Shown: positions 19,391 to 31,561, counted from the stretch's first letter. The stretch is 64,000 nt of DNA from Gnetum montanum (GCA_015680685.1 MNCI01020850.1:419790-483789), one strand, 5' to 3'. Translations and numbers: made by a program. The notes: generated by a model from the letters alone, not told the origin.

Positions 19391-20329
19391 TTAAAAGTGT
19401 TCGTGGCCACTCGAAGGGTTAAATGTAATCCACACTGGTTCCACAAAACACACACATGTAAATATCACCAGAATGAGGTAAGAATTCTACGTTATATGAG
19501 ACACAAGCTACAATTATATGAACAGCAAGATGAGACAAAATATAGAAGGGATTGTAGAGATTGGGACATGAGGTAACTGACCCAGGGCATAGTGAATCCT
19601 ATGTGTAAAGCATGATTAACATGTCATTAACCCATCGTTCCAAGATCAGGACCAAGTCCATACCTCTAATTAGTGACATCACATTGTTTCATCCCATGAT
19701 GAGCAACTATGAGAGTACCATAACAACAAGGCATACAATCATTTGGCATTTTATTCAAGGGAGGAGTGATTTTTGTTTTGTGGTACTTTTTTTTTATTTT
19801 CTTTTTCTTCTTTTTTTCTTTTTTTTTCAATTGCTGAATCCAGAGAAGCCACCGACCTTTAGGCATGGGTGCATGTCTTTTCAATGGAACCCCCTAGAAT
19901 AGCATTGGATTTATAAGTGCCTTTTGATTACTCTTACTCCCATTTTTTGTTAGATCTACAAGGATCTTAGTACAACCACGTTGCATGATAACTCTCACAG
20001 ACATCACCAAAGAGAATCCGCAAGTCCCCTTGATGTTACATACTAATCATTCCCTCTTGGTCCATCCTTCTTCATTCTGGGTACAATGAATACAAAATTA
20101 ATTTTAAGTTTTAATAATGTCAAGAATATCACTGTACCCTTGAATAGAACCTCTTATTTTTAGAGTGGATGAGTGGGTGTAATGGGCTCACTTGTCCAAA
20201 TAATTGATCACTCAAGACTCGATAACATAGAACACACCTCAACCAACGAGCCACATGAGTGTTTTATTCATAGATGAGATTACTTACAAAAAAACAAAAA
20301 TATAAAACAAGAAATTTGAAAAATGAAAA

Positions 20330-21163
20330 AACTAAAAAACAAAAAGTTGTAAAATTAAAGAAAATGAAAAGTAGTTATTAATCCTGCTTGTTATTAGAAT
20401 GGGGGTATCCCCCATAACTAAACGTTTGAGCATGGTGGGGATTAATACTTGAAAGATGAGGATCCTTGCGTGTTGGAAATATTGGAACTTGGTCATACTT
20501 ACCCCATTGGGGTTCACACACTTGATTATAGTAAGCATAGTGGGGCAATTTGTAAGATCTGGTTCTTGGGTAAAGAGTTGACCCACTACGATGTTTCTAA
20601 CTGTAAGATGGTATGCAAGGATCAGGATGTTGCCTTCCATGCCTGTGTGCATTGGGTTGTATGATTGTTGGAGTGTTAATTAGTGGCCCTAATGAAGTGA
20701 CATGAGGCGTTGGGTTCAAAGAGAAGGGTGCACCACAGTGTTGGACTTGTGCTAAGTTGGAGAATGCAATGATCTTGGAATTGTGTTGTCCCTTTCTAGG
20801 ATCATTTCTAAAGAAGGGACACTTTTGATGTTGTTGAGGTCTCTCACTACTGTTGGTAGCACAAGTAACGTTCTAGGGTTGTTGCTGTGGTACAGACACC
20901 GATGTAGAAGAACAGAGAGGATGAGAATGTTGAAAATTAGGAGAAGTGTAAGGTGCACAAGATGGTGGTTGTGTTGAGGACATGGGCTGATAGAATTGAG
21001 GAGAATGGTAATGTGGTGAGATAGAGTATGTTGGCCTAGCTAGAGAAACAGGGTATTGGACTAGATAAGCATTTGGATTCAGATGATATGAAGGGTGTCT
21101 CTAGTTTAGGGATGGCTTCCCCCATGACTGGGATTATTACCACTGTGATCAAACATAGTATCT
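20330..21163 (-). pseudogene. Gag C-terminal low-complexity tail (A1)
   Basis: Downstream of the zinc knuckle, sequence on the minus strand encodes decayed stretches rich in Pro, His, Ser, Tyr and Gln, as in A3 and A4 (SYHPTYPQYNHNPSPYTPS in A4). It probably formed a disordered tail of gag. The stop-rich frame cannot be followed precisely. An internal polypurine-like tract lies at 20409-20424, within a GGGGGTATCCCCC palindrome. Confidence 0.45.
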
Positions 21164-22353
21164 CTATATGAACTCAGGATGTAACATGCTTCCCCAATGC
21201 TCATATAAATGTAACAAGATTGGGCACTGGCCCTTGGGATGATTGTACAGGCAAATGTTACATTCATACATGTGATAAGTAGTTGAGCTCTTATTTTTCT
21301 TATCCCTTCTTTCTGATTTTCTACTGATACTTTGTCCTGCTTCTCGGGTTGTCAAAACTCTATCTCCAATGATATTGATATATTCTCCACACTTTTTATA
21401 TGTCCATTCCAACATCTTACTGATCTTTGCCTCGACTTCCTCTAACGATTTTTGTACCGGCAAAGATGATTCTTTCCCCTTATGGTAGGTTGATTTCTCC
21501 ATTTTGTGCTTATGGACCTTTGTTAAGTTGAGATTTTGGTCCTGCTGATGTTTTTCAACACTCTCCCATCTAGCCATTTCTCCTTCTTCTTTTGCTACCT
21601 GCTTAATAAGCTCTCAGACTTGATGGGTTTGTAGTTCGTATAGTTGACCTTGGGCATACATTCCTAGGGTCTCTCTTGTTTCATCACTAAGCCCATCAAT
21701 GATATGATACATCAGCCTTTCCTCAGATAACTCATGGCATGTACAGTTGTTTAACAGTGCATAATATCTTTCTAAGGCCATGTCCAAAGGTTCATGTTGT
21801 GCTCATTTCCACTCTTGGATTTGTTTCCTCAAGGCCGATACTCTTGCGTAGGTTTGATATCTTTCATTAAAGACTTATACCATTATTGGCCAATGTCGTA
21901 TTGAATTTGGTTTTAATGATCTATACCATACTTTTGCTTGGCCAATGAGTGTCATAGGGAAGAGCTTGAGTTTTTGCCAACCATTATCAATGTTATTCCA
22001 TGCACAGCATCGTAGAAGGCTTGTAAATGTTGTTGCAGATCTAAGTCATAGCCTCCTAAGAAATTAGGAAAGTTTTTTAAATTGAGCCTGGGTAGACGGC
22101 TCTCTTTACAATGCCTACGGGAGATTCGAACAGCCTCTTGTATTTGCGTTAAGCTTGTAGTGGCCAGTAGGGGTTCATCATCATTGTGTAAGTTATGCTT
22201 TCATGTGTTGGGATGACATTGATTTCATTTATGTTTATAAGAAATCCCCACCTCGAGTTGCGTACTCCAATCTTCATTATCATATAATTCGTTGGTTATC
22301 CAATGAATTTCCCCACTAGATGTGGCATTGTTATAGTCTTGGAGGGGAGCCAT
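21164..22353 (-). pseudogene. Gag of A1 (Retrotrans_gag type with zinc knuckle)
   Basis: The start at 22353 (MAPLQDYNNATSSGEIHW) is about 100 bases from the solo LTR inserted in the leader. The capsid region follows A2: RLPRLNLKNFPNFLGGYDLD, HLQAFYDA, then the 'W.RSLKPNSI' region, EWKQ..HEPLDMALERYY and 'Y..IDGL.DETRETLGMY.QGQLYEL'. This is the PF03732-like plant gag pattern. The fully open C-terminal part (21164-21577) has coiled segments (EEVEAKISKMLEWTYKKCGE) and a zinc knuckle CNICLYNHPKGQC with C-x2-C-x3-H-x4-C spacing, then LHLYEHWGSMLHPEF. It binds element RNA and builds virus-like particles in the cytoplasm in related elements. It is interrupted by several stops and shifts. Confidence 0.75.
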
Positions 22354-22454
22354 GGTTGTGAAATTGTGTGTGAATTTATGTATGACATTTTATAATTATT
22401 TCTTGCTAAAAGATATATCATTAATTCCTATACAGTGACCTTTTATGATATAAC

Positions 22455-25448
22455 TATTGGCGACCATTTGGGACGTGACCGCCAACGAGTGTCCTCAAAT
22501 AGGATTTAGGTGCTTGCTGGTCTCTGGCAACACCAAGGCCCAGATACCTCCAAATAGACTCAGTAGGTAATGTGAGTATGTGTGTGTGTTGTTGTGGTGT
22601 GCAGTTGTGAAAAATGAAACGATTGGGTACAAATGACTTATCTTAAAGAGATTCAGCCAACTTTGCCCAGTACTATGAGTTATTGAGAGTTCCTATTTTG
22701 TTCAATTGCCTAGTCTATGCGGGCCTTATAATACCTACTTGTAACAAATAAATTTTTGCAAAAAAATTTGAGCACAACTTTGTGAATCTACTTCTAATTT
22801 TCCCCAGAGAAAGAGATAGTTCTACAAGAAAACTAGAAATAGAGCAAGATTCAATGGAAACAGGCAGAAGAGAAAAAGAAAGTAGATTTGTGTAAAGATC
22901 TCAAATGCTTAAACAAGGTAAAATGATACGAGTAAACACTTCATAATAAAGCTATCCCAAATTCAATAACAATGAATTGTTCAAACTTCCAAGGCTCAAA
23001 TAAGCAATTTCTTCAAGACAATCCCACTATACTATCCAAAAAAAATGTTGCGTAAACTATCACGTACGAGACTCTATTTTTCTCTAGATAATGGATGTCA
23101 ACAATTGCATTCAATAGAACCCTCAAAAGACTTGACAATTTCTGATTGAAATACCATGGAGATTCACTTTAAAGATAAAAGAAGCTATTTTGGTCCTATC
23201 AAAATACCAAAGATTTTCTGAACCCTCTTGACTATTGAATCATTCAACGGCTTGACTACATGCAGAGGCTCTCTTACAATAATCTCAATAGCAGCTCTTA
23301 TATATTGCACAATAATAAAATTTACTACTAAAATGCTCTTAAGGCTTTTAAACACAAGTGCTTCGATGGCAAAATTTTACTAGAAATTTTCTATCATGCA
23401 ACAAGAACAATAAGAGCAATCTAAAAATCCAAAAATTACTTGCCAAACATGATACTATCTAAACCACTAGCTAAACAATTTAAACAAAATAAAAATAAAA
23501 CATAACTCACAAGACTATGACAAAGAGGCTGAAAAGTTGTCTTTAGCAAGTCATCTTACAAGTAATCTTCCACAATGTCTTTTTACAAATGCTCTTCCCA
23601 GAATCCCCAAAGTGAGATCCCAAGTGTGTCTCCAAGTAAGAGCTTGTAGTTTCAAAAGGTAGTTAGATTCTAAAATATCTTAGCTAACTTCTCTCCCAAG
23701 TAAGGAAGTTATAACTTGCCCAACAAGTTAGGGGATCTTACTTGCCCAAAAAGTTAGGAGATCTTACTTGTCCAACAAGCTAAGAAATCTTACTTGCCCA
23801 ATAAGCTAGGAAGTTGGGAAGTTAGGAGAAAATCATGCTAATATTCGCATGTGTCTTTACACATTTTACAAATATTTCTTTCATAAATCTCAATTAAAAA
23901 TTAAAGCCAAGGTCTTCATACTATAGGAGCTTCATTCAATTGTTATTCTATGATTTTAATTACCCACCATGTATAAAGCCTTAGTAATTCACTTGGGATA
24001 ATTAAATTAAGGTTAGGTCTTTAACAAGTGCTCCATACCATTATTGCATGTGAGAAATTGCAGAAATTATTATTTTGCCACCAGACCATATGAAATTGAA
24101 ATGTTATTTTGTGACTTTGATTCTGTATGTTCGGGTTCTATATTTGTCTTCGGTGATGACGTTTTCTTCTGAATAAACTGCAACTCTGATTTATTGGCAT
24201 CAGCTAAAACATCTCCTGGTTCTGCTAATTCAGTTGTGCACTTGTCTTGCTGTGTCTTTGTGTCTCTGTTACCGAACTTGGTGGATTGGCAATGGCGAAG
24301 ACGAATGCGTCGACATCGGACACTGTTGCTATTTTTGGTAATTTCGGATTGCAGGTTCCAAGAGCAAATGACAATTGTGATTTACATTTTTAATCGCCTA
24401 AAATTTTTGAAATGAGTTCCTAGCTGCGATGCTGTTTCTATTTTCATCATTGTTGCGGCAATGAACTTTATCTGTCTCTACCCATATGGCTCAAGGTGCT
24501 CCTGACCATGGTGAACCCCTGACCACACAACCACGAAATTTTTTGACTTATTTGAAACAGCGCAGAGGTGGGTAGGGTTTGGTAGCGCATTGACGATGTG
24601 GTCGTGCCTTAGCCGCATGGCGTGGACCTCCGCACAGAATAAGAGCTCGCCACGCAGCACAAGAGCTTACCAATGTAGCGGCAATGATGGTCGTTGTTGG
24701 TCATGACCTTCCAAGTAAGGAGCGGAGTAGTTTACTCGTAGGAAGAATGGAATGCACTGTCGAAAAGAAAGGATTGAATGGATGAGTAGAGTAGTGAGTA
24801 TAAGCGAACGGACTAGGCATGTGATATGCTAGAGAAGGGGGTAGTTTTATTTGATGGAGATGCCCTGGTGTCAGCAACGGGAGCAATGAGAGAAAATCTG
24901 GTGTGGATTGTAGCATAGAACAGGGCCGCCATGGCCACCGAAGAAGCTTCTTGTGCTTCAAAAAAAATTTAGCAATTTTGTTTCAGCAATTTCACCTTTG
25001 CATGCTTGTATCTTTTACATTAATTTCCCTGCACCGGACTATCGAATTTTTGTTGCTGCGAAGATATGCTTTCCCTAAATAAAACCAATTTTTCTTGAGA
25101 TGCTCTTTGATTTTCTACATATTCATATCATATAAATGATGCATATAAAAATTGGACTTCCTCCATAATCCCACTATGGCATTGAGATTATTAGGATATT
25201 CATCCGTAAAGCCCAGTGTATCATAATATATTTATATATCTATATTGCTGCCCTGTAAAATGCAATGCTCAGATATTTATAAGCTTACTATAGGAATGGT
25301 GCTCCTATATTTTTTTTCTTAAATAAAAAGAATGTTGTTGTTAACTTATTCTTTTTCTCTCAAACTGAAATTTTTTCCACTTCTCCAAAAACTCTTAACC
25401 AATTTTATCATGCTAACCTATTCCATGAAATGGCCAAATGTGCCAACA
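22455..25448 (-). repeat. Solo LTR of family B nested in A1
   Basis: On the minus strand it begins TGTTGGCACATTTGGCC and ends GTCGCCAATA, matching the ends of the B LTR (TGTTAACACATTTAAGCC ... GTTGCCAATA). The flanks repeat ATAAC (22450-22454 and 25449-25453), and A2 shows the uninterrupted site 'gatataactaatctag'. Homology with B is clear at both ends and across the middle (CTTGGTGTTGCCA region near 22530; TTTCTC-rich part near 22790). The stretch about 24180-24960 is locally richer in G+C and not obviously alignable by eye. No coding gene is supported inside. Confidence 0.75.
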
Positions 25449-25474
25449 ATAACTAATCTAGATAACTAGCACTA

Positions 25475-25492
25475 TCCCCAGCAATAGTGCCA
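25475..25492 (-). other. Primer binding site of A1
   Basis: TGGCACTATTGCTGGGGA on the minus strand, a mutated form of TGGCGCCGTTGCCGGGGA, which pairs with the 3' end of tRNA-Asp in Athila/Tat-type elements. Confidence 0.75.
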
Positions 25493-25493
25493 A

Positions 25494-26230
25494 TGATAAG
25501 TGACGAGGTACCCCTACACTCAACCATATGAATACAAGCATTTCATGCACGATCTGGTCGAACTCTGCAGACGGGCTAGTTGTGGTATCAAGATAGTTAT
25601 CCTTAGGTTGCAGTTCGTTGTCTTCACATCTAGACTAGTGTTAACTTTGTCATGTATGGTTTAGTCCAGAGTGAGGAGTATGGTGTGTTTCTATGCTAAT
25701 GCTACTCCTGAAGACAATGGAAGATAATATTAACTAAGCTAAGAGAGAAAGGATGAGAGAGAATCTAAGCTAGCCTAAGTGCGATGAGCATCCATTCCTT
25801 GATCATTCGTACACATCTTGGACTTCGTGCATGACTACCATTGGGATTACCAAGCACAGATCCTAGGTACGCTACTGGGTAAGAAGATATTAACTAAGAA
25901 AGCAGTAAATAACAATTAAATAAATAATTAAGCTAAGTGAATGCTATAATGATGAAGTAATCTCGATCTTTATTTCTGGTCATATGCGTGTCCAAGTATG
26001 TCCCACTCGAATAAGGATACTATACAATTACAATCACCACACTGTGGGCATACACTAGGAGAGAAGGGTTGAGAGAAAGAACTACTAAAAAACTAACACA
26101 CTTAAAACTTACCAAAAAATTGCCTATCGGATCTGTCTACCTCTTATTTATAGATGAGGAGATAGGCTGCGATATCACGTACAAAATATCACATACACAA
26201 TATCGCGGTTAACTAAATGGTGACTCATCA
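25494..26230 (-). repeat. 5' LTR of A1
   Basis: It runs TGATGAGTCACC ... GTCACTTATCA on the minus strand. U3 palindromic words GATATCAC and CAATATCGC are at about 26167-26213. It is shorter than the 3' LTR because of a deletion near 25879. Confidence 0.9.
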
Positions 26231-26531
26231 CTCATCAAAAGAGAAGTCGAAATGGATAGAGCTAAAGATAATTTATTAAAGACTGCTTCTCAAGTCAAAA
26301 GGTGGTTCAATAGAAATGCTTTGAAAAAAAAAATTTAAAGGTGATGATCCAGTATTATTATGGAATATGAAGAAGCCAAATAAGTTTTTAGCAATATGGA
26401 TTGATCCATTTGAGGTCAAGCAGCAATCATCAAAAGGTACATACAAGTTATCAACATTAAGTGGAAAGGAATTACAATTTTCATATTATGTTCTACATAT
26501 AAAACATTACCTTGAACAACTTCTTATAACT
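26231..26531 (+). pseudogene. Integrase C-terminal part of element B (after A1)
   Basis: This continues the frame broken at 14652. It reads MDRAKDNLLKTASQVKRWFN, then GDDPVLLWNMKKPNKFLAIW, DPFEV and STLSGKEL...VLHIKHYLEQ, ending with a stop near 26531. It corresponds to the C-terminal beta-barrel region of plant Ty3 integrases (usual form 'GD.VLLW......K.K...W.GPF.V'). A short A-run near 26325 causes a frame change. Confidence 0.8.
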
Positions 26532-26534
26532 TAA

Positions 26535-26830
26535 ATACATGTATAAATTAATAATATATGTGTGTATGTATGTATGTATATATATAATATAATAATAAAA
26601 TGATAATTACATTAGTGATGCTATGTATACGAGGTAGTTAGAGATAAAATATATATATAGGATATAAAATATACATATATACTTACTTATAATATATATA
26701 TCTATAATAAATAATATACATACATATTTCTATAATATATAATCATAATATATGTACATATATCTCATACATACATTTATGTATGATATATAATATTATA
26801 AAATATGTATACGTTAGAATATTAGTTTAA
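26535..26830. repeat. AT-rich low-complexity tract
   Basis: Almost only A and T, with (TA)n, TGTA and ATAC runs. It separates the integrase of B from its extra ORF. Confidence 0.8.
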
Positions 26831-27043
26831 ATATTAAGTTTATATTATCTCAAAGTAATCATTACTTTTGATGTGTGTAAATGTGAGTAATGGTTTAGAT
26901 AACTACATAATGGTGAATTAATTTTAACAACCAATTAGTGAAATTTGAATTAGCCAACCGTATGATGATGGAAATTAAAACAGTTTGGAAAAGTGGAAAA
27001 GTTGAATACTAGAATTTGTCAAAATTTCAAATTTATCTTACAC

Positions 27044-27050
27044 TATATAA
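27044..27050 (+). promoter_or_regulatory. TATA box of the extra ORF of element B
   Basis: TATATAA, 97 bases upstream of the ATG at 27141. It lies far upstream of, and separate from, the LTR TATA box at 29547. Confidence 0.55.
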
Positions 27051-27140
27051 AGAGATGTGAATTGGTTGGAAATACATCATTTCTCAATTCAATGCTTGAG
27101 TGAGAAAAGCAAGTGAAGTATTTGAGTGTGAGGTAGAAAG

Positions 27141-27653
27141 ATGGTTCTTAGAGAGATGGTAGCAAGAAGGCCTTTTATCCCATATTTTACAGGATGCTGC
27201 CCAGACCATGTCTTGAGAGAATATTGTAAGGAAACTGCCCATGGAGCATCTAGTGAAAGCCCTTTCTTAGTTTGGCTTTGAGATGAGTTTATATTTCTCA
27301 CTGGTGAACTCTCAATACATTCCAATATTTGGGGCAACTTTCATCAATGCATAATAAAAGTTGAATGTCAAAGAAAGTCCAATCAAGATGATTCTTAAGG
27401 AGAGGCTTTCGTATCCCAAGACACAGTAAGAACTAGTTGGAAAGAACCTCAAAAATTAGCAGCCAAAGGGTTGGATGAGAAAGAGACCAAGATCATTGTT
27501 GAAGATAAGGATGAAGACCAAGTTGAAGCTTCAACTATGCAAGATGAAGAAATAAGGGCATTCATCACTACTAAGATTACATATGAAAGGATTCATAATA
27601 TGAGAATCCCTAAAAGGGTTATCCTAACTACTTTCATCCCACTTACAGATTAG
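27141..27653 (+). pseudogene. Extra ORF of element B between integrase and 3' LTR
   Basis: This is a single frame of 171 codons from MVLREMVARRPFIPYFTGCC to a TAG, with only two internal stops (TGA where TTGGCTTTGA suggests a lost Trp or Arg, and one TAA) and no frameshift. The N-terminal half has Cys pairs (GCCPDHVLREYC) that could bind metal but fit no motif I know. The second half is acidic (KIIVEDKDEDQVEAS) and ends basic (RIPKRVILTTF). No signal peptide or membrane segment is seen, so it is not an obvious envelope protein. I do not recognise the family. It sits in the position where plant Ty3 elements carry additional ORFs and has its own TATA box 97 bases upstream. Confidence 0.5.
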
Positions 27654-27850
27654 TTTGTATAAAATTTTTTGTATAGTTTCCTAGTTTTTCCTAGGGATGA
27701 TGTTTTTGTTTCATCAAAACTTAAGTTTGATAAAGTTTTCCTCAAAAAATATTTGTGTTTTTTTATGTCCAATAAATCCCTATTTTTATGATGGTTTAGC
27801 TAGTGTGCATTGAAAAATTTTCTTGAATACCTTAAATTCTTAAGAAATTC

Positions 27851-27867
27851 AAGAAGGGAGAATGAAA
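27851..27867 (+). other. Polypurine tract of element B
   Basis: AAGAAGGGAGAATGAAA abuts the 3' LTR start. It is all purine except for one T. Confidence 0.75.
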
Positions 27868-30720
27868 TGTTAACACATTTAAGCCATCTTATGGAGCAAA
27901 GTTTATGAATTAATATTTTGGTTTTATTAACATTTAAATGTTATTGCTGAATGCAAGAGAACATACAAGTAGACAAAGGTAAAATTTCATAGGAGTTTAG
28001 TTACCTTCTTTGTAAAATGAAAGTACATTAACATGTTAATGAGCAAGTAGTATGTCTACTTTCATAACCAGTGAAACATGGTTTCTATGTTGACTTCTCA
28101 TTGACCTAGGTGAAAGTCTTTGTAAAGAGCAGAACAGTAATACTATAGTTGCTAATTTTAATCAAATGGCTAAGTGGTAGACAACAGAGGTACCTATGTC
28201 ACTTACATTGAGTTGAGGTTTTAAAACATGAATATATCTTCTAGAAGCTGATTTAAAAGACACTTTGGAATCTGCCAATTGTAGATGGCAAATAATCACA
28301 TGAGCAACAAAAGAAAAGTTTATAGGATTATGGAAAAACATGGAATGTTGCTGAATTTTTTACAAATTTCCATTAGTTTCACATAATGATCTTTGAAGTA
28401 TACACTATCCACTACATAAGCTATGAAGATTTGGCTACAAGGAAGTGTAGATATTAACAAAAAAGCCTTTCCAAATTCACAAATTTTTTTGTCAGAAACC
28501 ATGAGATCATGATATGGAATTTAGAAATAAACAAAAAAAAAACTCAAGCTATCACAAACGTAAATCACATCCATGAGAAAAAGAAGGATGGATATTTATA
28601 GAATAATAAAAACCTACGTCACTAGATTATTTCAAATGAGCAATGTTGAGATTTAGAAAATCAAAAAAACAAACCTAAGAAATACTTTTCCCTCAACAAA
28701 ATCAACAACACCCATCAGAAGTAGAGGAAATTTTGAGTAAAACAAAGAATATTTAAACGACAAACAAAATTTAAAAGCCTAAGCTTAGGCATAGAGCATC
28801 ATGCATGCGTGAAAAGATCGCAACACTAGGACAGTATTTTGTTTTAAGATCTAACATAGTGTTAGGGCCAACAAAGATGGCATTGAAACCCTTGTAATGG
28901 AGGTGCAACTAAAAAAATTCATCAGCCCTGAAACGATAAAAAATTGTGTCGCCTCCCCCTACTAGATCAAGCTAGAACCTAATGTTGATGCCTACATCTT
29001 AGGTGGAGCCATTATCAATGACAATAACTCAACAACGATTATGGAAACAACATAGCAATGAAGGCAATGGTAGCGTAGCTATAAGACTCCACTGGAAAAG
29101 GGCTAGGGAGCATCTATGGTTACTTGGTAGAAATGACACCAGAGTTGAAGTAGGGCAAAGTAAATGGTAGGGTTACCTCCAAACATGGGAAGAGGGTGAT
29201 GTGATGTGTGGTACTAAGGCCACAAGAAATGAACATACCTTCAAATGATTACACATCTTACATAGACATGTTGATGAACGTGATGTTAAGGCTACGAGGA
29301 CTTAATTATATATAAAGAAAGAAGGATTTATTAACGTGTGATAAATATAGTTTTATTTTTGCAAAATTTCCATAGGAAGTTATAATTAATTCTCCTTGAT
29401 ATTTGTAATCTCTTATGAGACACTTGCCAACTATGGCTTAAATTTCTTATAGAAGTTACAACTTCTAGGGTGGTTGTGAATTAATATCCCTAAATATTTG
29501 TAATACCCTTAACTTCTCATGATTATTGTAACTACCCTAAGGTCACTATAAAAGGGCCTTCAAAGGTAGAATTGAGGGGGTTTTGGGAGAGGCAACTTTA
29601 AAGAATATTGAATATTTCTTGTAAAGCATGACTTGCTAAAGACATCAATTTAGCTACTTTTTTTTAATCCTGTGAGTTCATTTTTTCCCATTTTGTTTTA
29701 GTTACTTAGCTAATAGTTTAGATAGTATCATTCTTGGCATTTACTTTTAGGATTTTTTCTAGGTTGTTTTTATAGCTCTATTTTTGTGCAATATTAGACT
29801 TCTATTAAGCTTTTCCATATACGAGCTTATGTTGTAGAAAAGCATCTTGAGCAATTTAATAGTAATGTCTTAATGAAATTGCCTATCTTGAGCATAGAGG
29901 AGCTAGGAAAATCTTTAATATTTTGAGATGACTGAAATAGCTTCATTGTTGTAAAGTGTATTGCCTTAGTAGTTCAATCCTGAAATTGTCAAGTTTTTTT
30001 TTGTTTTTTTGCAGTCTCTGTTGAATGCAATTCTTAACAACTATTACCTAGCCAAAATAAAAGCTTGTACTTTTTCATTTACGAAGCATTTTTGGTAGTG
30101 TAATAAGATTTTCCATTATGAAATTTCTTTTTGAGCTCATAGGGTTTGGAAAATTTGTAGTTAGATTGAATTGGAATAGCTTTATTGTGAAGTGTTTCCT
30201 CATGTCAATTTATCTTACTTAAATATTTGAGATACCACATAAATCTACTTTCTTTTCTTTTCTCTTTCTCAAATCCATTGAATCTTTCTTTCATTCTAGT
30301 TTTCTTGTGTAATTTTCTCTTTGGGAGAAATTAGAAGTAGATTAGTAGAATTATCCTTAAAAATTTTTGTAAAATTGTATTTGTTACAAGTAACGTACTA
30401 AAGGGACTCTATAGACTAAGTGACTTGACAAAATAGAAACCTTCAACAACTCACGGTATTTGACAAAGTTAGCTAAATTTATTTTATGATAGTAAATTAT
30501 AGTTTCATACACAACCCAACCATTTCAACATTCACAACAACAAACACATACTCATGTTTAATTCGTTTCATAACCACTGAGTCTATTTGAAGGTATCTAG
30601 GATCTTGGTGTTGCCAAAGACCAACAAGAACCTAAACCTTATTTGAAGAACACCTTTGTTTCTTGTGACCTCAATCCTAAGACCTAAAGGCCCTATGTTG
30701 ATCCAAAATGGTTGCCAATA
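27868..30720 (+). repeat. 3' LTR of element B (about 2.85 kb)
   Basis: It begins TGTTAACACATTTAAGCC and ends GTTGCCAATA. The solo copy in A1 shares both ends. A TATA box (TATAAAAG, 29547-29554) is followed by a G/A-rich segment and then a long R-U5. The ends are TG...TA rather than TG...CA. No frame in it is credible; 28320-28502 on the minus strand is fortuitous. The right flank is the gag of element D, so B appears to be inserted in D. Confidence 0.75.
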
Positions 30721-31561
30721 ATTAGCTCTTGTTGATACTCCCTTTTTAAGTCCTCTTTGAAAGTTGGATTCTTGTTCATAATCATCCCAATGAACTTTGA
30801 AAGCTATAAAGCCTTACAAAAATCCATAGAATGGTCCTTTACACTCTTATCATCTTGCCTTAGGTACTTTTATTTTTAGATAGCCTCTTGTCTATGACAA
30901 GTTTTCTCAAATTTTTGCTTGAGCATGAAATGCATTAAAGACCAATCCTTGCTAGGAGTACCATTATTCTTGTAAGAATGACTTTCCTTTTCCCATCATA
31001 TAATTTTCATTCTTTCCACTTTTCTCTCAGCATATGACACCTTTTGATGATTCTCTACATCTTTAAGTTCAAAGTACTTGCTAATCATTCAAGCTAAGTG
31101 AGAAACAATTTAGTTCCTTCCATGCCATTAAAGAATTTGACTTCAACATGTGGCATCCTTGAAGCATGTTTGAAAGCTTTTACAAAAGTAACTTCAATTC
31201 CTTCACCTTGCTTCCTTTGAGGCTTAGAAGGAAGTTTCATTTTCCTTTTCCTAGAAAAAATGGAACCTCAAGACTTATTTTCAGTAGTAGGAGCATGATG
31301 AAAAACATCATCTTGATCTTCTCCTTCTCCAAAGCTTTCATTTTCAAAAGGAAGATCATCTTCAAGGGATGACATTAAGGAATTTCTTGAAGAAGGTTTT
31401 AGTGAAAAATTACATGAATTGTATCTTGCATGATGCTTTTGATAAAGTAGCATGTCCTTTATTCTCTTCAAGCTTTTCAAGTTCTCAACAATGAGTTTGA
31501 GTATTTCTCATGTCATCTGTGTCTCTTGACAAGGCTTGAGTTGTCTTCTTCTTTGGAAACA
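30721..31561 (-). pseudogene. Gag of element D, truncated by insertion of B
   Basis: On the minus strand the frame starts at 31561 (MFPKKKTTQALSRDTDD) about 360 bases inside the 5' LTR. It includes an acidic stretch (DDLPFENESFGEGEDQDDVF, 31268-31480), then VEVKFFNGMEGTKLF, SYAERKVERMKI and HFMLKQKFEK...YLRQDDKSV, which fits the order of a plant Ty3 gag capsid (substrate helix, W-E-K, long helical region). The frame is broken by stops and shifts. It ends abruptly at the 3' end of the B LTR. The family is not resolved further. Confidence 0.55.

Larger units (their letters stand above)
14653..26230 (-). mobile_element. A1: family A LTR retroelement (pol-less, with second ORF)
   Basis: This is a complete element on the minus strand, flanked by a perfect 5-bp target duplication CTCAT (14648-14652 and 26231-26235). 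The order on its sense strand is: 5' LTR, primer site, gag, post-gag region, conserved block, internal TATA-like region, second ORF with a coiled coil, polypurine tract, 3' LTR. A solo LTR of family B (22455-25448) is inserted in the leader; without it A1 is about 8.6 kb. I found no trace of protease, reverse transcriptase or integrase. The two LTRs differ by roughly 15 changes in their first 110 bases, nearly all transitions, so the insertion is old. It sits inside the integrase gene of B. Confidence 0.9.

Noticed and set aside
24194-24415. Captured host gene exon in the solo B LTR (a plus frame ending before a possible acceptor at TTGCAG)
   Set aside because: Short, basic, no recognisable domain and no second exon.
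22455-25448. A DNA transposon with terminal inverted repeats (ATTGTTGGCACATTTGG and ATTGGCGACCATTTGG look inverted)
   Set aside because: Both ends and much of the length match the LTR of element B, and a 5-bp duplication fits a solo LTR. No transposase is present.
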